This document shows, piece after piece, positions 8,929 through 16,304 of a stretch of 64,000 nt of DNA (position 1 is the stretch's first letter; the number at the start of each line of letters is the position of its first letter). A model generated the notes under the pieces. The model was not told the origin of the DNA, searched no databases, and saw only the letters and a program-made list of their open reading frames with translations. The position numbers were made by a program, and so were the translations under genes. The stretch is taken from NCBI GenBank assembly GCA_910575265.1, contig CAJTEA010000003.1:214359-278358 (forward strand), read 5' to 3'. The DNA is from Oscillospiraceae bacterium. GTDB taxonomy: Bacteria > Bacillota > Clostridia > Oscillospirales > Oscillospiraceae.

Positions 8929-9870
8929 ATGGCAAAACCCAAGGTGTATATCGACGGCAAGGAGGGCACCACCGGCCTGCAAATTTACGACCGTCTGGCC
9001 GCTCGGGAGGATATTGAACTGCTCCTCATCGACGAGGACAAGCGGAAGGACACCGCCGAACGGAAAAAATTTCTCAACGAAGCGGATTTGGTGTTCCTCT
9101 GCCTGCCCGACGCCGCCGCCGTGGAGGCGGTGTCTCTCATCGAAAACGACCACACCCGTGTCATCGACTGCTCCACCGCCCATCGGACCAACCCGGATTG
9201 GACTTATGGCTTTCCGGAGCTCCACAGTCAGCGGGAGAAAATCAAAACCGCCAGGCGGGTGGCCAACCCCGGCTGCTACGCCACCGGCTTTATTTCCATC
9301 GTCCGGCCCCTTGTGGAAAAAGGAGTGCTGCCCGCCGGAGCCAAACTGACCTGCCATGCCCTGTCCGGCTACACCGGCGCGGGGAAGAAGGCCATCGCCC
9401 AGTACACCGACCCGGAGCGTGAGAAAGAACTGGACAGTCCCCGGCACTATGCCGTTACGCTGGCCCATAAACACCTGCCTGAGATGGCCGCTGTGGCTGG
9501 GCTGGACTGCCCGCCCCTGTTTACCCCTATGATTTGCGGCTATCCCCAGGGCATGGTGGTCACCGTCCCCCTGTGGCTGGACCAGCTGGAGGGCGCGCGG
9601 TCCATTGAGACTCTGCGGGAGCTGTACGCCGGCTACTATGAGGGCAGCCCTGTTGTGGAACTGCGCCCCGCCGACGCCCCCGCTTGCGGCTTTATCGGCT
9701 CCAACAATCTGGCGGACAGGGATATCCTCCAGATTTTCGTCAACGGAAACGATACCGCCGTCATGCTCTCCGCCCGGCTGGACAACCTGGGCAAGGGGGC
9801 CTCCGGCGCGGCGGTGCAGAACATGAACCTGATGCTGGGCTTTGAGGAGACGAAAGGCCTGAATTTATAA
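8929..9870 (+). CDS. argC: N-acetyl-gamma-glutamyl-phosphate reductase (short type)
   Basis: 313 residues, the length of the shorter, type-2 ArgC rather than the ~345-residue Bacillus form. It reduces N-acetylglutamyl phosphate with NADPH to the semialdehyde. The catalytic cysteine sits in ANPGCYATG (about residue 114), and the DGKEGTTG loop at the N-terminus is the nucleotide-binding turn. The ATG at 8929 has AGGAT about ten bases upstream; an in-frame GTG at 8920 is too close to that site. Confidence 0.95.
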   Translation: MAKPKVYIDGKEGTTGLQIYDRLAAREDIELLLIDEDKRKDTAERKKFLNEADLVFLCLPDAAAVEAVSLIENDHTRVIDCSTAHRTNPDWTYGFPELHSQREKIKTARRVANPGCYATGFISIVRPLVEKGVLPAGAKLTCHALSGYTGAGKKAIAQYTDPEREKELDSPRHYAVTLAHKHLPEMAAVAGLDCPPLFTPMICGYPQGMVVTVPLWLDQLEGARSIETLRELYAGYYEGSPVVELRPADAPACGFIGSNNLADRDILQIFVNGNDTAVMLSARLDNLGKGASGAAVQNMNLMLGFEETKGLNL

Positions 9871-9882
9871 GGAGATCGCGTT

Positions 9883-11106
9883 ATGATAAAAGAAATTTCC
9901 GGCGGCGTATGCGCCGCCCAGGGCTTTAAGGCCTCCGGCGTCCACTGCGGCGTGAAGGCGGGGAGCAGCCCGGATAAAAACGATCTGGCCCTGATTTTGT
10001 CAGAGAAGGAGTGCGCCGCCGCCGGGGTGTACACCCTGAACCGGGTGAAGGCCGCGCCTATCTACGTGACCATGGACCACCTGGAAAACGGCGTGGCCTG
10101 GGGTGTGGTGGCCAACAGCGGCAACGCCAACGCCTGCTGTCCCATGAGTCACGAGAACGCCGAGGCCATGTGCGGTTTCGCCGCCAAGGCCACCGGGCGG
10201 GAGGCGGAGGACTTTGTGGTCTGCTCCACCGGCGTCATCGGCCAGACCATCAACATCCAGGCCCTCCAGACCGGTATGCCCAAGGCCGCCGCCGCCCTGT
10301 CCTCCGACGGCTCTGACGCCGCCGCCGCCGCCATTATGACCACCGACACGGTGAAAAAGGAGATCGCCGTCTCCTTTGAGCTGGGGGGAAAAACAGTCCG
10401 TATGGGAGCCATCGCCAAGGGTTCCGGCATGATCCACCCCAACATGGGCACCATGCTGGCTTTTGTCACCACCGACTGCGCCGTCACCACCGAGATGCTG
10501 GAGGACGCCCTGCGTGAGGTGTCCGCCAAGACCTTTAACCGGGTCACCGTGGATGGGGACACCTCCACCAACGACACCTGTGTGGTGCTGGCCAACGGCA
10601 TGGCGGGCAACGAGCTGATTGAGTGGAAGGACGAGAGCTACGAGACCTTCAAGGCGGCGCTGGACTACGTCTGCCGCCATCTGGCCCGGGCCATCGCCGC
10701 CGACGGCGAGGGGGCCAGCCGGCTGGTCACCTGCAAAATGACCGGGGCCCGCAGCGAGGAGAGCGCCGAGCGGCTGGCAAAGGCCGTGGTGGGCTCCGCC
10801 CTGGTGAAGGCCGCCATGTTCGGCGCCGACGCCAACTGGGGCCGGGTGCTGTGCGCCATGGGCTACTCCAAGGCCCCCTTCCGCCCCGAGCATGTGGACA
10901 TCTCCTTTGAGTCCTCCGCCGGGTCCATTCTGGTGTGTGAGCAGGGGGATGGCCTGGCCTTTGACGAGGAGCTGGCCAAGAAGGTGCTGACCGAAAAAGA
11001 GGTCGTCATCGCCGTCAACCTGAACGAGGGGGAGGACGAGGCCGAGTGCTGGGGCTGCGATCTGACCTATGACTATGTGAAAATCAACGGAGATTATCGG
11101 ACCTGA
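9883..11106 (+). CDS. argJ: Bifunctional ornithine acetyltransferase / N-acetylglutamate synthase
   Basis: 407 residues. ArgJ transfers the acetyl group from N-acetylornithine to glutamate and, in bifunctional forms, can also use acetyl-CoA. The self-cleavage site is visible: the threonine in HPNMGTMLAFVT (about residue 190), where the precursor splits into alpha and beta chains, making Thr the nucleophile. Its presence, and the absence of argA and argE in this cluster, shows the pathway recycles acetyl groups. The gap to argC is 12 bases with AAGGAG. Confidence 0.96.
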   Translation: MIKEISGGVCAAQGFKASGVHCGVKAGSSPDKNDLALILSEKECAAAGVYTLNRVKAAPIYVTMDHLENGVAWGVVANSGNANACCPMSHENAEAMCGFAAKATGREAEDFVVCSTGVIGQTINIQALQTGMPKAAAALSSDGSDAAAAAIMTTDTVKKEIAVSFELGGKTVRMGAIAKGSGMIHPNMGTMLAFVTTDCAVTTEMLEDALREVSAKTFNRVTVDGDTSTNDTCVVLANGMAGNELIEWKDESYETFKAALDYVCRHLARAIAADGEGASRLVTCKMTGARSEESAERLAKAVVGSALVKAAMFGADANWGRVLCAMGYSKAPFRPEHVDISFESSAGSILVCEQGDGLAFDEELAKKVLTEKEVVIAVNLNEGEDEAECWGCDLTYDYVKINGDYRT

Positions 11107-11121
11107 TAAGGGGGAAAAACC

Positions 11122-11979
11122 ATGTCCTTCAACGAAATCGACCGGGCCCAAGTCCTGGCCGAAGCCCTGCCCTATATCCAAAAATACACCGGCAAGACCA
11201 TTGTCGTCAAATACGGCGGCAACGCCATGGTCTCTCAGGAGCTGCGCCAGGCCGTTATTTCTGACATCATCCTGCTCCACCTGGTGGGCATCCGGGTGGT
11301 AGTGGTCCACGGCGGCGGGCCGGAGATCAGCGAGATGCTGAAAAAAACCGGCAAGGAGTCCAAATTTGTGGACGGCCTGCGGTACACCGATGGCGAGACT
11401 ATGGACATTGTCCAGCAGGTGCTGTGCGGCCGGGTGAACAAGGACCTGGTGGCCACCCTGAACCGCCTGGGGGGCCGGGCGCTGGGGCTGTGCGGCCTGG
11501 ACGGCGGGCTGTTCCAGGCCAAGCGGCTGGACGAGAAATACGGCCTGGTGGGCGAGATCGTCCAGGTGGACGCCGCTCCTGTCATTGACGCGCTGAACTG
11601 CGGCTATATCCCGGTGGTGTCCACGGTGGCTCAGGGGGTGGACGCGGAGGTGTCCTACAACATCAACGCCGACACCGCCGCCGCCAAGCTGGCCACCGCC
11701 CTGGAGGCGGAGCGGCTGCTGCTGCTCACCGATGTGCGGGGTCTGCTCCGGGACCCCAAGGACGAGAGTACTCTGATTCCCGAATTGCAGTTGTCCTCCG
11801 TCCCCGCCCTGGAGCGGGAGGGGGTCATCTCCGGCGGCATGATCCCCAAAATCGACTGCTGTGTGGAGAGCGTCCGCTCCGGCGTCAAGTCCGCCGTTAT
11901 TCTGGACGGGCGGGTGGCCCACTCCATCCTGATCGAGCTGCTGTCTGACGCCGGTATCGGCACCATGCTCACCAATTGA
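11122..11979 (+). CDS. argB: Acetylglutamate kinase
   Basis: 285 residues. ArgB phosphorylates N-acetylglutamate with ATP. The amino acid kinase motifs are present: KYGGNAM near the N-terminus and VHGGGPEI for substrate binding. An N-terminal helix ahead of the kinase core (RAQVLAEALPYIQKY) is the feature that in other bacteria links dimers into hexamers and gives arginine feedback inhibition, so this enzyme is probably arginine-sensitive (inference). It sits 15 bases after argJ. Confidence 0.96.
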   Translation: MSFNEIDRAQVLAEALPYIQKYTGKTIVVKYGGNAMVSQELRQAVISDIILLHLVGIRVVVVHGGGPEISEMLKKTGKESKFVDGLRYTDGETMDIVQQVLCGRVNKDLVATLNRLGGRALGLCGLDGGLFQAKRLDEKYGLVGEIVQVDAAPVIDALNCGYIPVVSTVAQGVDAEVSYNINADTAAAKLATALEAERLLLLTDVRGLLRDPKDESTLIPELQLSSVPALEREGVISGGMIPKIDCCVESVRSGVKSAVILDGRVAHSILIELLSDAGIGTMLTN

Positions 11980-11991
11980 GGAGGAATTCCT

Positions 11992-13170
11992 ATGACCTTT
12001 GAAGAGATAAAAGCCCTGGACGAGCAATATGTTATGCACTCCTATGGGCGCAATCCCGTCGCCATCGACCGGGGCAAGGGAGCCACCCTGTGGTCGGTGG
12101 ACGGGAAGGAGTACATCGACTTCACCGCCGGCATCGGAGTGGCCTCCCTGGGCCACGGCGACGAGGGCTGGCTGCGGGCGATCACCACCCAGGCCGCCAG
12201 ACTGGCCCATATCTCCAACCTGTTTTACACCGAGCCCTACGCCAGGGCCGCTGAAAAGCTGTGCGCCCGCGCCGGGATGGCTAACGTGATGTTCGGCAAC
12301 TCCGGCGCGGAGGCCAACGAGGCCATGATTAAGCTGGCCCGAAAGTGGTCCTTTGACAAGTACGGCAAGGGCAGGGGGACCATCATCACCCTCCATAACT
12401 CCTTCCACGGCCGCACCATCACCACCCTGGCCGCCACCGGACAGGACAAGTTTCACGACTACTTCTTCCCCTTCACCGAGGGCTTCCGCTACGCCGACGC
12501 CAACGACATGGAGAGCGTGGAGGCGGTGGCCGGACATGACGTGTGCGGCGTGATGCTGGAGCTGGTCCAGGGGGAGGGCGGCGTGCTGCCGCTGGACCAG
12601 GAGTTTGTGTCCAGAGTGGCCGACCTGTGCGCCAAACGGGACTGGCTGCTCCTCATCGACGAGGTGCAGACCGGCGTGGGCCGCGCCGGCACCCTGTTCG
12701 CCTTCCAGCAGTACGGTATCCAGCCGGACGCGGCCTCTTTTGCCAAGGGCATCGCCGGAGGCCTGCCCTTCGGCGGCGTGATGGCCGGTGGGAAGTGCAA
12801 AGACGTATTCACTCCCGGCACCCACGGCACTACCTTCGGCGGCAACCCTGTCGCCGCCGCCGGAGCCTGCTATGTGCTGGACCGGATCGATGACGATTTT
12901 CTGGCTCAGGTGAGGGAAAAGGGGGACTACCTCCGCCGCTCTGTTGAGGAGATGGACCTGCCCTGTCTGGGCAAGACCCGGGGCTTGGGCCTGATGATCG
13001 GCATCGAGGTCACAGGCGGAAAAACCAACCGGGAGCTGGCCGCCATGCTCATTGAACACGGCCTGCTCACCCTCACCGCCGGGCCGGGGCTGCGCTTCCT
13101 GCCTCCTCTGACGATTACAAAAGAGGAGATGGACAAGGGGCTGGCTATCATAAAGGAGGCGCTGTCATGA
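11992..13170 (+). CDS. argD: Acetylornithine aminotransferase
   Basis: 392 residues. PLP-dependent class-III aminotransferase converting N-acetylglutamate semialdehyde to N-acetylornithine. The PLP lysine lies in SFAKGIAGGLPFGG (about residue 249), with the upstream LLIDEVQTGVGR motif whose aspartate binds the ring nitrogen. AGGAGGAATT precedes the ATG. The stop overlaps the argF start as ATGA, so the two are translationally coupled. Confidence 0.96.
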   Translation: MTFEEIKALDEQYVMHSYGRNPVAIDRGKGATLWSVDGKEYIDFTAGIGVASLGHGDEGWLRAITTQAARLAHISNLFYTEPYARAAEKLCARAGMANVMFGNSGAEANEAMIKLARKWSFDKYGKGRGTIITLHNSFHGRTITTLAATGQDKFHDYFFPFTEGFRYADANDMESVEAVAGHDVCGVMLELVQGEGGVLPLDQEFVSRVADLCAKRDWLLLIDEVQTGVGRAGTLFAFQQYGIQPDAASFAKGIAGGLPFGGVMAGGKCKDVFTPGTHGTTFGGNPVAAAGACYVLDRIDDDFLAQVREKGDYLRRSVEEMDLPCLGKTRGLGLMIGIEVTGGKTNRELAAMLIEHGLLTLTAGPGLRFLPPLTITKEEMDKGLAIIKEALS

Positions 13171-14078
13171 AAAAGGACCTGCTAAAGCTGCTGGACCTGT
13201 CCAGAGAGGACATTGAGGCCATTCTGAACAAGGCCGACCAGCTGAAATATGAGAAGAAGCACGGCATCCCCCAGAAGTATCTGGAGAGCAAGACCCTGGC
13301 TATGATCTTTGAGAAAAACTCCACCCGGACCCGGGTGTCCTTTGAGGTTGGCATGTTCCAGCTGGGGGGGCACGCCCTGTTTCTGTCCGGGAAGGAGAGC
13401 CAGATTGGCCGGGGGGAGCCCATTGAGGACACCGCCCGGGTGCTCAGCCGCTACTGCGACGGCATTATGATCCGCACCTTCGGACAGGAGGAGGTGGAGA
13501 CCCTGGCCAGGTATGCCTCCATCCCGGTAATCAACGGCCTGACCGACTTCTGCCACCCCTGCCAGGTGCTGGCCGACCTGCTCACCGTCCGGGAGCGCAA
13601 GGCGGTGCTGGAGGGCCTGAAGCTGTGCTACATCGGGGACGGCAACAACATGGCAAACTCCCTGATCGTGGGCGGCCTGAAGATGGGCATGGAGGTCTCG
13701 GTGGCCTGTCCCCAGGGCTACGACCCGGACCCCCGTGTGCTGGAGTTCGCCCAAAGCGCCCCCGCCCACAAGTTCTCCCTCCACCGCGCCCCCAAGGACG
13801 CCGCGGCGGGGGCCGACGTGGTGTTCACCGACGTGTGGGCCTCCATGGGCCAGGAGGAGGAGAAGGCGGTTCGGGAAAAGGCCTTCCAGGGCTACCGCGT
13901 GGACGCGGAGCTGATGGCCCTGACCAATCCAGGCTGCATGGTGCAGCACTGCCTTCCCGCCCACCGGGGGGAGGAGATCACCGCCGAGGTCTTTGAGGCC
14001 CACGCGGATGAGATTTTCGACGAGGCGGAAAACCGCCTCCATGCCCAGAAAGCGGTTATGTGCCTGCTGATGGAATAA
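13167..14078 (+). CDS. argF: Ornithine carbamoyltransferase
   Basis: 303 residues. Makes citrulline from ornithine and carbamoyl phosphate. The carbamoyl-phosphate motif STRTR (about residues 50-54) and the HPCQ (about 130) and HCLPAHRGEE (about 265) motifs are intact. Last gene of the cluster: it overlaps argD by four bases and is followed within ten bases by a strong terminator. A catabolic role is unlikely because arcA and arcC are absent nearby. Confidence 0.96.
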   Translation: MKKDLLKLLDLSREDIEAILNKADQLKYEKKHGIPQKYLESKTLAMIFEKNSTRTRVSFEVGMFQLGGHALFLSGKESQIGRGEPIEDTARVLSRYCDGIMIRTFGQEEVETLARYASIPVINGLTDFCHPCQVLADLLTVRERKAVLEGLKLCYIGDGNNMANSLIVGGLKMGMEVSVACPQGYDPDPRVLEFAQSAPAHKFSLHRAPKDAAAGADVVFTDVWASMGQEEEKAVREKAFQGYRVDAELMALTNPGCMVQHCLPAHRGEEITAEVFEAHADEIFDEAENRLHAQKAVMCLLME

Positions 14079-14084
14079 ACAGCG

Positions 14085-14116
14085 CGTCCCCCGGCATAAG
14101 CCGGGGGACGGTTTTG
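14085..14116 (+). terminator. Terminator at the end of the arginine operon (likely bidirectional)
   Basis: Perfect 10-bp stem CGTCCCCCGG / CCGGGGGACG with a CATAAG loop (14085-14110), followed by GTTTTGTT. It also lies just past the stop of the convergent transglutaminase gene, so it may serve both strands. Confidence 0.85.
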
Positions 14117-15268
14117 TTATGGACATCCGTGGTTCTCCGCCGTGGCCTCGGGCACGCTGTCATAGTCCCACTGGTGGTCGGTAAGGGCCATAACGTCGCT
14201 GGTGACATTGAAGTAGCCATATACTGGTTCCCCATCCTGGTTGATTCCGGGGCGAAGGTCCCAGGTGGGGTCCACGCAATACCACTCACCGTCCAGCCTC
14301 ACCATGTTCCAGGCGTGGTTTTCCCGGTTGCCAAAGGCCGCCCCGGTCACGGTAATGCATTCGACCCCGGCCATATCCATAAACAGCTGGAAGGCAGTGG
14401 CGAACCCCAGGCACACCGCTTTTCCGTCAACCAGAGCGCCGTAAGGCTCATAAGCCGTCCGGGGAGCGCCTTTCGAGGTGTAGTGTGACTGGTCATAGAC
14501 CGCATGGGTGGTCAGCCAAAGGTAGAGGGCCGCTTCTTTTTCGTAGCCGCTCATATCCGGCATAATGTACTGGTCAAACACCGCGCTTGCCGCGTCCAGC
14601 ACCTGCCTGTCCTCCCTGGACAGACCGGAATCGTCCCCGTTCGCCCAGGCGGACAGGATGGCTGAGCTGTCAAAGAGGGTCATATCGTCTTTGCCGGGGT
14701 CAACATAGATCAGTCGTCCATCGGGACGGTAATCATCCGGCTGGGGGCCCAGGACAGCCGGGATGCCCACGGCGTTGACCCCATCTCCGAAGCAGCTCTC
14801 AAAGGCATTTTTTGCCGCTTCCATCTCGATACATACATCCAGCGCCACCCATCCGCCCCGGGTGAGGATCAGGCCGTTTTTTACCATATCAGCCTGGTCG
14901 GGGAAGTAGCCGGTAAAAGAGCCCTGGCGGTCCAGCAGATACTGCCGGAGGGCTTCCGTTACCGTTTCCACGTCCTGCTCGTTCACCTGAAGAACCGCCA
15001 GCTCAAAGGCCTGGGCGCCCTCCATCCGGACAACAGCCCCGTCCAGACAGCTTAATTCTCCCAGCCTGTAGTAATCCCTGATATAGCTGTCCACATCCCC
15101 AGGCTCCAGATACCAGGTTAATGAGCTGGTATCCGCACTTTCTACCCGTCCGGCCAGCATGACCCGCAGAATGGTTTCGGCGTTCTGGGCGGTCGTGGCA
15201 TCCTCTTGTTTCCCGCACCCCGGCAGCAGGAGTACCAGCGCAAGCAGCAGGGAAAGACCTCTTTTCAT
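14117..15268 (-). CDS. Lipoprotein with DUF4358-like and transglutaminase domains
   Basis: 383 residues. A signal peptide ends in the lipobox LLPGC (Cys about 18), so the protein is anchored outside the membrane. Residues ~25-155 resemble the DUF4358 lipoprotein domain. The C-terminal domain is transglutaminase-like with the full triad: Cys in GKAVCLGFA (about 288), His in ENHAWN (about 325) and Asp in VDPTWD (about 340). Such domains act as peptidases or crosslinkers at the cell surface; the substrate is unknown. Its ATG overlaps the stop of the aldolase-like gene (ATGA), making it the last gene of the T-box-led transcript. Confidence 0.82.
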   Translation of the reverse strand: MKRGLSLLLALVLLLPGCGKQEDATTAQNAETILRVMLAGRVESADTSSLTWYLEPGDVDSYIRDYYRLGELSCLDGAVVRMEGAQAFELAVLQVNEQDVETVTEALRQYLLDRQGSFTGYFPDQADMVKNGLILTRGGWVALDVCIEMEAAKNAFESCFGDGVNAVGIPAVLGPQPDDYRPDGRLIYVDPGKDDMTLFDSSAILSAWANGDDSGLSREDRQVLDAASAVFDQYIMPDMSGYEKEAALYLWLTTHAVYDQSHYTSKGAPRTAYEPYGALVDGKAVCLGFATAFQLFMDMAGVECITVTGAAFGNRENHAWNMVRLDGEWYCVDPTWDLRPGINQDGEPVYGYFNVTSDVMALTDHQWDYDSVPEATAENHGCP

Positions 15269-16293
15269 AGTGTTTGAATATCGGCAATCAGCGCGTCCAC
15301 GTCTCCGTTGGTGGTGGACCAGGAGGTGCAGAACCGAACGGCGGTGTGGGCCTGGTCCACCTTCTCCCAGACCTCAAAGGAGTATTTATGCTCCAGAACG
15401 CATTTGGCCCCGTTGGTCAGCACAGGGAACTGCTGATTGGTGGGGGAGTTTACAAAGAGAGGACATCCCTTGGCAAGGAAGGCCTCCCGCAGGCGCAGGG
15501 CCTGGGCCACCTCCTGCCTGCCGATCTCCAGGAACAGCCCGTCCTTCAGAAAGGCCTCAAACTGGACCCCCAGCAGCCGGCCCTTGGCCAGCATGCCGCC
15601 GTGCTGCTTGATGAGGTAGCGGAAGTCATGGTTCAGGTTGGGGTTGGGGATGACCACCGCCTCCCCAAAGAGCAGCCCCGCCTTGGTGCCGCCCAGGTAG
15701 AACACGTCGCACAGCCGGGCCAGGTCGGGGAGGGTGATGTCAGACGCCGCCAGACCGGCCACCAGCCGGGCCCCGTCCACAAACAGGGGCAGCCGCCACC
15801 GTTTGCAGGTCTCATGGATAGCTTCCAGCTCCGCCAGGGTGTACACCGTCCCCAGCTCGGTGGGGTGGGAGAGGTACACCATTCCCGGCTGGACCATGTG
15901 CTCCCAGGCCGGGTTGGTGTGGTGAGCCTTGCGGTAGTCGTGAATCTGTTGGGCGGTAATTTTGCCCTCCGAGGCGGGCAGGCCCAGCACCTTGTGGCCG
16001 GCGGCCTCAATGGCCCCGGTTTCATGGGTGTTGATATGGCCCGTCTCGGCGCACAGCGCCCCCTGGTGGGGGCGCAGCGCGGCGGAGATGATGGTGGCGT
16101 TGGCCTGAGTGCCGCCTACCAGGAAGTGAACCCCGGCCTCGGGGGCCTGACACAGCTCCCGAAGCATGGCCCGCGCCCGCTCACAGTGGAGGTCCACCCC
16201 GTAGCCGGGACAGGCTTCATCGTTGGTGTTCACCAGGGCTTCCAGAATTTTTGGGTGAGCCCCGGTGGTGTAATCACATTCAAACCGGATCAT
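15265..16293 (-). CDS. Low-specificity L-threonine aldolase-like PLP enzyme
   Basis: 342 residues, in the aspartate-aminotransferase fold I beta-eliminating lyase group. The start motif FECDYTTGAHPKILEAL matches the usual 'F-SDN--GAHP-I--A' of threonine aldolases, and the PLP lysine is in YLGGTKAG (about residue 207). It would split threonine or allo-threonine into glycine and acetaldehyde. The ATG at 16293 has GGAGG immediately upstream and falls 12 bases after the pheT stop. It overlaps the transglutaminase gene downstream. Whether threonine is the true substrate cannot be read from sequence. Confidence 0.85.
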   Translation of the reverse strand: MIRFECDYTTGAHPKILEALVNTNDEACPGYGVDLHCERARAMLRELCQAPEAGVHFLVGGTQANATIISAALRPHQGALCAETGHINTHETGAIEAAGHKVLGLPASEGKITAQQIHDYRKAHHTNPAWEHMVQPGMVYLSHPTELGTVYTLAELEAIHETCKRWRLPLFVDGARLVAGLAASDITLPDLARLCDVFYLGGTKAGLLFGEAVVIPNPNLNHDFRYLIKQHGGMLAKGRLLGVQFEAFLKDGLFLEIGRQEVAQALRLREAFLAKGCPLFVNSPTNQQFPVLTNGAKCVLEHKYSFEVWEKVDQAHTAVRFCTSWSTTNGDVDALIADIQTL

Positions 16294-16304
16294 ATTCGGC
16301 CTCC

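Noticed and set aside
10000..13059. A 1019-codon open frame on the minus strand across argJ-argB-argD
   Set aside because: Shadow of GC-rich genes: the plus-strand genes carry all family motifs, while the reverse reading is rich in Gly/His/Val/Gln with no motif or ribosome site.
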